A stretch of DNA of 14,463 bases from CALBTQ01 sp036743315 (GTDB lineage: Bacteria; Lernaellota; Lernaellaia; Lernaellales; Lernaellaceae). Location: positions 1-14,463 of the forward strand of contig DAINPV010000067.1 in assembly GCA_036743315.1 (NCBI GenBank). Reading direction: 5' to 3'. Below are positions 1 through 6,384 of this stretch, one piece after another; position 1 is the stretch's first letter, and each line of letters opens with the position of its first letter. The notes under the pieces were generated by a model that saw only the letters and a program-made list of their open reading frames with translations, did not search any database and was not told the origin of the DNA. A program made the translations under genes and the position numbers.

Positions 1-761
1 GACAGCACCGACTGCGGCCGATCGGCGACGTGGTGCGCGACGCCAAGGCGACCGGCAGCCGCTACCTGGCTTTCGTCGACGACAACATCAGCGGCCACCG
101 CGAGCACGCGCGCGAGCTGTTTACGGCGCTGCGCAAACTCGACGTGCGTTGGATGGCGCAATCGACGATGTACCTCGCCGACGATCCGGAGTTGTTGGAC
201 CTGGCGGTGAAAAGCGGGCTGCGTTTTTGCTGGATCGGCGTGGAGTCGATTCACCCCGAGGCGCTGGCCGAGGTGCACCGCAACATCAACCAGGTGGCCG
301 AGTTCGAGCGTCGCATCCGCGAATTTCAGCAGCGCGGCGTGATGGTCGGCGCGAACATGATGTTCGGTTTCGATACGGAGACCGAGGAACACTACGAGGA
401 GACAGCGCGGTTTCTGGAACGCAACAAGCTCATTCCGTTTTTGTACATCCTCACGCCGATCCCCGGCACCAAGCTCTACGACCGCATGCACGCCGACGGG
501 CGCATTCTCACCTACGACTGGAACCGCTACACCTCGTACGAGACGGTGTATCAGCCGAAAAACTGGTCGCCGGAAAAGCAGAACGAGCTGTACTTCAAGC
601 TGGCGCAACGCATGTTCAACCTGCAGAACAACTGGCGGCGGACGCTGCCGACGATGCGCTGGAGCAACTTCAAGGAAGATTTCGCGATTCGCCTCGCGGC
701 GCTGGTCGTCGGGTTGAACGTCGGACGGGCCGTGCGCGGCCGCTGGCCGACGACCTGGTGA
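1..761 (+). CDS. Radical SAM protein, C-terminal part (5' end cut by window edge)
   Basis: The reading frame is open from base 3 to the TGA at 759-761, so this is the C-terminal ~252 residues of a longer protein; the GTG at base 30 is inside the gene, not its start. The N-terminal B12-binding-like domain and the CxxxCxxC cluster lie off the window. What remains matches the second half of a radical SAM barrel and its tail: LAFVDDNISG, an FCWIGVESI strand, MMFGFDTET, and a PIPGTKLYDRM motif followed by the YTSYETVY segment seen in B12-binding radical SAM proteins with a DUF4070-like tail. It aligns along its whole visible length with the convergent gene ending 7 bp away (VDDNI, FGFD, PGT, LYDRM/LHERM, YTSYETV/YTSYQTV), so the two are paralogs. 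The substrate is unknown. Family assignment is firm and function is open. Confidence 0.88.
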   Translation, partial: QHRLRPIGDVVRDAKATGSRYLAFVDDNISGHREHARELFTALRKLDVRWMAQSTMYLADDPELLDLAVKSGLRFCWIGVESIHPEALAEVHRNINQVAEFERRIREFQQRGVMVGANMMFGFDTETEEHYEETARFLERNKLIPFLYILTPIPGTKLYDRMHADGRILTYDWNRYTSYETVYQPKNWSPEKQNELYFKLAQRMFNLQNNWRRTLPTMRWSNFKEDFAIRLAALVVGLNVGRAVRGRWPTTW

Positions 762-768
762 GCGCGCC

Positions 769-2088
769 TCAATAATACGGCAGAATGCCCTTCTTCACGT
801 TTTTGCGCACGACCAGACTGTTGATCAGCAGCGCCAGTTGCGTCATAAACTGGCCGAAGCCGAACTTGAAACGCAACATGTGGAAGAAGCGCTTGAGCGA
901 ATTGCCGACCGAAAAACTGTCGCCATAAAATTTCAGAAACAGCGCGTCCAATTGCTCGGGCGCGAAGTGCTGCGGGGCAAAGACCGTTTGGTACGACGTG
1001 TACTTCCAATAATCGTGGTGCAGGATGCGCCCGTCGGCCTTCATGCGCTCGTGCAGGCGCGTGCCGGGGTAGGGCGTGATGATGTACGGATTGGGCATGA
1101 AGCGGTTCTTTACCAGGAAGCGGTACGTTTTGTCGAAGGTCTCCGGCGTGTCGTGGTCGAAACCGAACATCAAATTGGCGCACACGCTGATGCCGTGTTT
1201 TTTGAAGAGCTTGGTCTTGGCCACGTATTCCTCGACGTGGTTGACGTTCTTTTTACCGACCTCGGCGAGGTTGCGCGGGTCCAGTGTTTCCAGGCCGATG
1301 ATCGCGTAGCGGAAACCCGAGCGCGCCGACAGGGCGAGCACGCGTTCGTCGTCGGCGAGGCGGATGGACACCTGGCTCATCCAGAAAATTTTCTGCGGAA
1401 TGAGCGCCTCGAACAGTTCGGCCGATTTGGGCAGGATGCCGGCGATGTTGTCGTCGACGAAGCCGATGAACCGCTGTTTGCTGGCTTGGATGTCGCGCAC
1501 GACTTCGGCCGGCGGGCGGAAGCGATACTTGTTGCCGTAAAATTGCGTGACCGAACAGTACTCGCAATTGTAGGGACAGCCGCGCGAATACTCGACCGCG
1601 AACACGTTGTTGATGTACTTGCTTTGGTCGATCAAATCGTAGCGCGGCGCCGGCTGGTCGACCAGGTCGCAGAACCGGTCGGCGCGATAGACCTTTTGCA
1701 ACCGGTCGTGCAACGCGTCGTCGAGCACCTGCCGCCACACCAGCTCCGCCTCGCCGCAGACGATCGCGTCGCAGCGTTCCTGCGCTTCTTGCGGAAACAG
1801 CGTCGGGTGAAAGCCGCCCATCACCACCTTCGTGCCGCGTTGGCGGAAGCGTTCGGCGATCTCGTAGCCGCGCGCCGAATGCAGCGTGGTGGCGGTGATG
1901 CCCACCAGGTCGAACGGCTCGTCGAAGGGAATGTCGTCGGTGTAGTCGTTGATCAGCCGGATGTCCCATTCGCGCGGCGTCAGGCCCGCCAGCAGGTACA
2001 CCGAGAGCGGAATGAGAAAGGCTTTCTTCACGCGCAACGGCGTGCCGTCGTTCTGCTTTTGCGCGGGGCTGACGATCAGCAGTTTCAT
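769..2088 (-). CDS. B12-binding-domain radical SAM protein
   Basis: A 439-aa enzyme of the cobalamin-binding-domain radical SAM class. Residues 1 to about 130 form a Rossmann-like B12-binding-type domain (KLLIVSPAQ, VGITATT, VVMGGFHPTLFP, IVCGEAE). The SRGCPYNCEYC motif puts the 4Fe-4S cysteines at C171, C175 and C178. The barrel continues through GFVDDNIAG and MFGFDHDTPET, ending in the PYPGTRLHERM and YTSYQTVF tail. No DxHxxG cobalamin-histidine motif is visible; many members of this class lack it. I chose the ATG at 2088 because GGGGAG lies 5 nt upstream and the protein then begins at the usual KLLIVSP strand; an in-frame extension to 2136 adds 16 unconvincing residues. The gene is single and convergent with the paralog at 1-761. 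Such proteins carry out methylations or rearrangements on lipids, peptides or antibiotics; the substrate here is unknown. Confidence 0.92.
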   Translation of the reverse strand: MKLLIVSPAQKQNDGTPLRVKKAFLIPLSVYLLAGLTPREWDIRLINDYTDDIPFDEPFDLVGITATTLHSARGYEIAERFRQRGTKVVMGGFHPTLFPQEAQERCDAIVCGEAELVWRQVLDDALHDRLQKVYRADRFCDLVDQPAPRYDLIDQSKYINNVFAVEYSRGCPYNCEYCSVTQFYGNKYRFRPPAEVVRDIQASKQRFIGFVDDNIAGILPKSAELFEALIPQKIFWMSQVSIRLADDERVLALSARSGFRYAIIGLETLDPRNLAEVGKKNVNHVEEYVAKTKLFKKHGISVCANLMFGFDHDTPETFDKTYRFLVKNRFMPNPYIITPYPGTRLHERMKADGRILHHDYWKYTSYQTVFAPQHFAPEQLDALFLKFYGDSFSVGNSLKRFFHMLRFKFGFGQFMTQLALLINSLVVRKNVKKGILPYY

Positions 2089-2425
2089 CGCGACTCCCCA
2101 TCCATCGTGTTCATCGATAAAAAAGATGTAGCACAAACTTTAAGATATCGTCAGGGGGATGATGCGCGGGCGCCGAGAATTATAACGCTCGGGACGCGCG
2201 TATAAAAGGCTTATTGCCGCCGGCATGCGCCTAAAGTCAACCCGCCGAGCGCCCCAGCACTGTCACACACCTTGTGTTTTTGATGAAAACTGCGGATAAA
2301 CAGTAGCAGGTCCGGGGAAGATCGATCCACGAAACGGAGAACAATGTTTTCGCCCGATCCGAAACGAACGGCGGGATTCGATCCTGATCTCGTCCTTTGC
2401 CGAAGCAACGACAGTCGATCCTTCG
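2089..2425. other. Intergenic region, 337 bp, no gene seen
   Basis: This lies between the start of the radical SAM gene at 2088 and the 3' end of the SGNH/TPR gene at 2426, both on the minus strand. It holds the ribosome binding site GGGGAG (2094-2099, minus) and the candidate -10 box at 2179-2184. I saw no convincing terminator for the six-gene operon that ends at 2426. Short open frames here, such as 2263-2454 on the minus strand, have no recognisable protein features or ribosome binding site. Confidence 0.6.
2179..2184 (-). promoter_or_regulatory. Possible -10 box for the radical SAM gene at 769-2088
   Basis: The minus strand reads TATAAT, an exact match to the sigma70-type -10 consensus, about 90 nt upstream of the ATG at 2088. 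No good -35 lies 16-18 nt upstream; the hexamer there reads TTTTAT. The motif is AT-rich in GC-rich surroundings, which supports it modestly. Nothing shows which sigma factor this organism uses. Confidence 0.35.
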
Positions 2426-3709
2426 TTATGGTTTTGGACCAAAGGTCGCGGCAAGCAACGCGGCGATCAACGCATGGCCTTGGGCGTTGGGATGAATCGG
2501 GTCGTCTTCGGGACTGAGAAACAGGTAATCGCCTTGGTGCGCGCGAAAAGCCGCGGCGGCGTCGACCAGCGGGATACCGTTTTCCGCGGCGACCTCGGCC
2601 ATGATGCGATTGTACTGCAACCCGGCGGCGCCGCAACGGTTCGCCTCGCTTTTCATCAAGGCGTCGAACGCCTCGCTCGCCTGGAGAGGTTCGTTCAATC
2701 GTCGCCGACAAACGCCGAGTTGATAGAACGCCTCGCTGAAGTTCGGATCGGCCTTCACCGCCGCCGACAAGGGTTCGATCGCCTCACGGCAGCGATTCGC
2801 TTCGACCAGCGCCATCCCTTTGTCCAACCATTGCCGTGCCGCTTGTCGATCTTGTTCCGCCAACGGCGGGGCGACCGGCAGGTTGACCGGCATCGCGACG
2901 AACACGACCCGGCAGGAAGCGTTTCGCGCCAGTTGCACAATCCGCCGCAAATTGACGCGATAGTCTTCCGGCGGCGTGCGCACGCTCCGTGGTCGATATA
3001 CTTCCACCGGCCGGCCGTCGAAACTTGAACGGCGGTGCAAGACCGCGGCCGACATTTTTCCCAACGCGGTGAAGGATCGGCTTCGATCCAGCGCGTTAAA
3101 CACCCCGACGGTCCAACGACCCGGCGGCGCGACGTTTTTGTCGGCCCCGCCGTCGTTGTAAAAAAAGCGGTATCGATCCACATCGTTGATTACATAGGAC
3201 ACGGTGATCAGATCGGGAGTCAGCGGACGGATGACATTCGCCAGCAACAGCGCGCCCTGATGGGAAGAGAAGCCGATCATCCCGGCGTTGATCGTTTCCA
3301 CTTCCATCCGGTGATCGCGCCGCAACAACACCCCCAGCCGCGCCGCGTATGTTTCCTCGTAGGCGACGCCCCAGCCGAAGGTCGGCGAGGCGCCCAGGCA
3401 GACGATGCGCGACACGTCCGGTTGCTTTTCTTTGTTTATCTCCTCGCCGCGCCGGCCTACGCGAAATCCATGGCTTTCGGTGAACACGGCGGTTCCGGCA
3501 AAACGGGTGTGAAGATTCGGCTTGTTGCGCCACATCAATTGGGGATCGCGCCGCAATACGGCCAGAATGTTGTCCAGGTGCGTCGCCGGCAGGACCAAGC
3601 GCGCGACGATCTCCACCAGCAACAACAAAAAAACGGCGAATCCCAGGCTGATCGCCTTGGCCGCCGTCGAGGTCGCCTGCCGCTGCCGGGCGTTCATCGG
3701 ACGTTTCAT
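2426..3709 (-). CDS. Membrane-anchored SGNH/GDSL hydrolase-like protein with TPR-like insert
   Basis: A 427-aa protein, last gene of the operon. A membrane helix at about residues 18-40 would anchor it with the catalytic part outside the cytoplasm. SGNH block I is VCLGASPTFGWG, with GAS in place of GDS and Ser108 as expected nucleophile; block II is around INAGMIGFSS (Gly143/146); block III is SYVINDVDR (Asn175); block V is DPIHPNAQGH with Asp403 and His406. Residues ~295-355 form a TPR-like helical pair (AIEPLSAAVKADPNFSEAF, then LGVCRRRLNEPLQASEAF) inserted between blocks III and V. The ATG at 3709 overlaps the upstream stop as ATGA; an in-frame ATG at 3721 is possible, but the ATGA overlap matches the other junctions. 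No strong ribosome binding site is seen, so translation is probably coupled. SGNH relatives act as esterases or O-acyl transferases on envelope glycans; the substrate is unknown. Confidence 0.87.
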   Translation of the reverse strand: MKRPMNARQRQATSTAAKAISLGFAVFLLLLVEIVARLVLPATHLDNILAVLRRDPQLMWRNKPNLHTRFAGTAVFTESHGFRVGRRGEEINKEKQPDVSRIVCLGASPTFGWGVAYEETYAARLGVLLRRDHRMEVETINAGMIGFSSHQGALLLANVIRPLTPDLITVSYVINDVDRYRFFYNDGGADKNVAPPGRWTVGVFNALDRSRSFTALGKMSAAVLHRRSSFDGRPVEVYRPRSVRTPPEDYRVNLRRIVQLARNASCRVVFVAMPVNLPVAPPLAEQDRQAARQWLDKGMALVEANRCREAIEPLSAAVKADPNFSEAFYQLGVCRRRLNEPLQASEAFDALMKSEANRCGAAGLQYNRIMAEVAAENGIPLVDAAAAFRAHQGDYLFLSPEDDPIHPNAQGHALIAALLAATFGPKP

Positions 3710-4542
3710 CGGTCGATCCATCGCGCGAGTTCGCTGTCGTCGCCGCGCTGTCGATACTCTTCCAGACGGACGCGGAACCAGTCGATTTTTTTCTTGAAGA
3801 ACGACGCGGTTTCCGCGCGGTATTGTTCCATGCCGTGTTTGGGAATGTAACTGCCCAGCGCGAACAGGTTGAGCAGGGTCAATTGAAAACAGCGCGCCTG
3901 CATGCGGCGATCCAGGGCGGTGCCTTTCACGTTTTCGGCCGGGAGAATGCCTTGCGCGAACAACAACTGTCCCGTGGTCGTTCCCTTATGGCCCGGGTTG
4001 ATCGCGGCGGTTTCGCCGGTCAGCGCCCGTAGACCCAATTTATCGAACCAATCGAGGTTTTCCGGATAATCGTAATCGAACACCGGATTGGTATAGCGAA
4101 TGCCGAACTGCCTGTATAGGTCGCGCAACGGCTCGAGCACTTCCTTCATCTGCGCGGGAAAATGCGACATGTTGATGTTTGCGCCGTCGGCCGCCTCGGT
4201 CACGTCGTGGTCCAGACAATAGACGATCGTGCGTACATGCATGGCCAGCTTGCAGAACCCGCAGGACGCCAGGGCGAAAAAGCCGTGACGCCGCAGCCCG
4301 GACCAATAATCGGCATAGGTGGCGGCTTTGAACAGCCGATCGATGTCGAAGATCTCGTGCGTGAATTTGTCACGGCCGAAGCGGGTCTGCAGCGCTGCCA
4401 GATTGGTGCGGCTGTTTTCGACATGCTCCAGGCCGGAATGGCGGTACGTCAGCAAGTGCAGGCGATCGTACTCCGGCGCGACGAGCGCGGTCGCTGCGGT
4501 GGAATCGGTACCGCCGGAAAACAATACCGCCAACCGTTTCAT
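3706..4542 (-). CDS. PP-loop ATP pyrophosphatase-type enzyme with CxxC motif
   Basis: A 278-aa protein of the adenine nucleotide alpha-hydrolase (PP-loop) superfamily. The N-terminus KRLAVLFSGGTDSTAA carries the SGGxDST loop at residues 9-15, which binds ATP and releases pyrophosphate when a substrate is adenylated; relatives include QueC, TilS, TtcA/TtuA and the N-acetyl sugar amidotransferases. A second strand, LHLLTYRHSG, follows at 28-37. SCGFCKLAMH at 93-102 gives a CxxC pair (C94, C97); in TtcA/TtuA-type enzymes a CxxC helps bind an Fe-S cluster, but whether that applies here is inference. The C-terminal half (TGETAAINPGHKGTTTGQLL and beyond) matches no family I can name. It starts on an ATGA overlap with the Trp-rich small gene and ends on another with the SGNH/TPR gene, so it is co-translated with them. 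Superfamily is secure; reaction and substrate are not. Confidence 0.85.
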   Translation of the reverse strand: MKRLAVLFSGGTDSTAATALVAPEYDRLHLLTYRHSGLEHVENSRTNLAALQTRFGRDKFTHEIFDIDRLFKAATYADYWSGLRRHGFFALASCGFCKLAMHVRTIVYCLDHDVTEAADGANINMSHFPAQMKEVLEPLRDLYRQFGIRYTNPVFDYDYPENLDWFDKLGLRALTGETAAINPGHKGTTTGQLLFAQGILPAENVKGTALDRRMQARCFQLTLLNLFALGSYIPKHGMEQYRAETASFFKKKIDWFRVRLEEYRQRGDDSELARWIDR

Positions 4543-4712
4543 GTGGACTTATTTCCCGCGGTCAGGTGTTTCACGATCGTTTTAACCAGGGTCGTGTACA
4601 GCCAGTACACGCCTTGCGCCCACCACCCCAGGGCGTTGGCGTACCAGACCCGCAACCGCCACGGCAGCAACACGCCGATGGCGCAAAGCATGTTGGCGAA
4701 CCACCGTCTCAT
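4539..4712 (-). CDS. Small Trp-rich membrane protein, 57 aa, unknown function
   Basis: I do not recognise this family. The evidence for a real gene is strong: AAGGAG (4718-4723, minus) lies 5 nt upstream of the ATG at 4712; the start overlaps the radical SAM stop as ATGA; and its own stop overlaps the PP-loop start as ATGA. The 57 residues include six tryptophans (W4, W18, W23, W30, W31, W37) and four tyrosines or phenylalanines in two hydrophobic stretches, about residues 4-18 and 22-47. Basic residues sit at the N-terminus, around 19-21 and at 44-49. This looks like a membrane or membrane-surface peptide, possibly a subunit or anchor for the enzymes around it. A role as a substrate peptide for the adjacent radical SAM enzyme cannot be excluded, but no leader or core pattern is visible. 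Confidence 0.72.
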   Translation of the reverse strand: MRRWFANMLCAIGVLLPWRLRVWYANALGWWAQGVYWLYTTLVKTIVKHLTAGNKST

Positions 4713-6169
4713 GGCTTCTCCTTTCCCGCCGCCGGGGACAATTGGCGCAACAGAAACGACTGCAGCACCAAGGCTGCCGCCGTCACGAGGTTCTTCAGGA
4801 AACGCCTTTTGTTCGGCGCTTTGCGCAAACCCTGCCACAGGCGATCGAAGCGAAAATAGAAACGCCGTTGCGCCGAGAGAATCAACGCGTTGAGTTCATT
4901 GGCGTCCATCTCGCCATAGGATCGATTGCGCGAATAAAAATGACAATCGGCGAAATTCTCCGGGCGATTTTCACCCTCTTGCACGACCCGGAAAAACGAA
5001 CTGCCGGGAAACGGCGTGGCTTTGAAAAAGTAAGCCGAATCCAACCGTGAATGCACGGCATAGTCCACCGTGGCGAGCATTTCCTCTTTGGTCTGGCCGG
5101 GAAAGCCGAACATGAAATAGGCGCCCGTAACGATCCCGGACCGCGCCGTTGCGTCGATCATCCGCATGGCGAGCGGCAGATCCAGATTCTTGCCGATCGC
5201 CCGTTGCAGACGCGGCGAAGCGGTTTCGAAGCCGAAATGTATCTTATAGGCGCCGGCGCGTTCGAGCAGATCGAGCAACTCGGCGGTCAACAAGTCGGCG
5301 CGCAGGCCGTTGGGAAACGCCAGCGAAAGGTGCAAGCCCGCGGCGACGATCGATTCGCAGATGCGCCGGGCGCGTGCGTCGTCGGCGTTGAAAATGTCGT
5401 CCAGCACGTGAAACTCGCGAATGCCGAACCGGTCGTGCACGTGCCGAATTTCGGCCAGCACGCTTTCGGGCGAACGCAGGCGGATCTTTTTGCCGAACAG
5501 GTTGTGGCAGAAAACGCATCCGTAGGGGCAGCCGCGCGAAGTGAACAGCTCGGCGAAACGTTCTTCTTTGAGCGGGCCGTTCCAGTTCGGACGGCGCGCG
5601 TAACGGTCGAAGTCGATCAGATCCCACGCTGGAAAGGGCAAAGCGTCCAGGTCGGCGATCGGTTCGGCCTCTCCGGTGAAGGTCGGCCGCGCATCGTGGC
5701 GATACGCGATGCCGCGCACCCGTGCCGGATCGCCGTTCGCCTCGAGAGTGTCGATCAATTCGATCAGCGTCCGCTCCGCCTCGCCGACGACGACCACGTC
5801 GATGTGTTCGTCTTCGAGCATCCGTTCGCGCAGGATGGAGGCGTGCGGACCGCCGACGATCACCGCCGCTTCCGGTCGGAGTTGTTTGACGCTGCCGGCG
5901 AGCCGATGCAACAGGGCATCTTCGCAACTCATCGCGCTGATGCCGACATAACGCGGGCGAAACCCGCCGACGATCGCCATTGCTTCAGCAAAGGTGGTCA
6001 GGCCGAGGTCGACGAATTGGATGTCAATGCGTTCGCCGTATCGTTCCCGCAACGTCGCCGCCAGATACAATATTCCCAAGGGCGGCACCGGTCCGCCGCC
6101 TTGCAGTTGTTCGTAAGCACGGAGGAAGAGAAAGCGGAGTCGTTCCCGGGGCGGGGCGGCGGCTTTCAT
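4709..6169 (-). CDS. B12-binding-domain radical SAM protein, operon member
   Basis: A 486-aa protein. Residues ~10-150 form a B12-binding-type domain (FLFLRAYEQ, PPLGILYLAATLRERYG, YVGISAMS, VIVGGPHAS at 103-111, VVVVGEAERTL); no DxHxxG histidine motif is visible. The PFPAWDLIDFDRY linker at 178-190 is typical. FTSRGCPYGCVFC carries the 4Fe-4S cysteines C214, C218 and C221. The barrel proceeds through FHVLDDIFNADD, IHFGFETASP and YFMFGFPGQT. It resembles BchE-like or cobalamin-dependent methyltransferase-like radical SAM proteins found in glycan, lipid and natural-product clusters. The C-terminal ~40 residues are basic and hydrophobic, perhaps a membrane-associated tail. The ATG at 6169 overlaps the DUF5989 stop as TGATG and begins close to the first domain strand; an in-frame start at 6271 would run deep into the upstream gene and is rejected. 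Substrate is unknown, and it is distinct from the paralog pair at 1-2088. Confidence 0.9.
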   Translation of the reverse strand: MKAAAPPRERLRFLFLRAYEQLQGGGPVPPLGILYLAATLRERYGERIDIQFVDLGLTTFAEAMAIVGGFRPRYVGISAMSCEDALLHRLAGSVKQLRPEAAVIVGGPHASILRERMLEDEHIDVVVVGEAERTLIELIDTLEANGDPARVRGIAYRHDARPTFTGEAEPIADLDALPFPAWDLIDFDRYARRPNWNGPLKEERFAELFTSRGCPYGCVFCHNLFGKKIRLRSPESVLAEIRHVHDRFGIREFHVLDDIFNADDARARRICESIVAAGLHLSLAFPNGLRADLLTAELLDLLERAGAYKIHFGFETASPRLQRAIGKNLDLPLAMRMIDATARSGIVTGAYFMFGFPGQTKEEMLATVDYAVHSRLDSAYFFKATPFPGSSFFRVVQEGENRPENFADCHFYSRNRSYGEMDANELNALILSAQRRFYFRFDRLWQGLRKAPNKRRFLKNLVTAAALVLQSFLLRQLSPAAGKEKP

Positions 6170-6384
6170 CAGAACAACGCGTATATCGCCGGCAGAAGCG
6201 TGGTATTGCCGGTCAGCGAAACGAAAACCGAAAGAATCGCCAGCACGAACAGCAATGGCAGAAGCCACCACTTGCGGTTTTCTCTGATGGCGATGAACAG
6301 GAACAGCAGCAGTTCGCGGTTGTTCTTAAACTTCAGTTGATCGTCGCCGGGCTTCTGAATTTTCTCTTCCGGTTTGTCGTTCAT
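6169..6384 (-). CDS. DUF5989-like small membrane protein
   Basis: A 71-residue protein. The C-terminal ~40 residues match the DUF5989 pattern as I recall it: a basic stretch ENRKWWLLP at 35-43, one membrane helix to about residue 57, a short Gly-containing turn, and the terminal signature LPAIYALF at 64-71. Family members are usually about 50 residues; this one has a charged extension of ~20 residues at its N-terminus. From memory, DUF5989 genes often neighbour SGNH hydrolases, SxtJ-like membrane proteins and carbamoyltransferases; here the SGNH gene is present but the other two are not in view. The ATG overlaps the upstream SGNH stop as ATGA, and AGGTGG lies a few bases upstream. Biochemical function is unknown; a scaffold or anchor role is inference. 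Confidence 0.83.
   Translation of the reverse strand: MNDKPEEKIQKPGDDQLKFKNNRELLLFLFIAIRENRKWWLLPLLFVLAILSVFVSLTGNTTLLPAIYALF

Noticed and set aside
838..2205. 455-codon open frame on the plus strand opposite the radical SAM gene
   Set aside because: The translation is low in recognisable motifs and rich in Arg, Val and Ala, as expected for an antisense frame of GC-rich coding DNA; the minus-strand product has clear radical SAM motifs.
2264..2281. ACACA-CCT-TGTGT stem followed by T residues, possible plus-strand terminator
   Set aside because: The stem is only five AT/GC-mixed pairs and no plus-strand gene leads into it.
2211..2711. 166-codon minus-strand frame partly beyond the SGNH/TPR gene
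   Set aside because: Most of it overlaps the SGNH gene in another frame, and the Arg-rich translation has no domain or ribosome binding site.
4712..4838. N-terminal extension of the Trp-rich small protein to 99 residues
   Set aside because: The extension lies wholly within the radical SAM gene, while AAGGAG and the ATGA overlap clearly mark the ATG at 4712.
5051..6340. 429-codon plus-strand frame opposite the operon radical SAM gene
   Set aside because: It is the antisense shadow of a confidently assigned enzyme and has no domain motifs.
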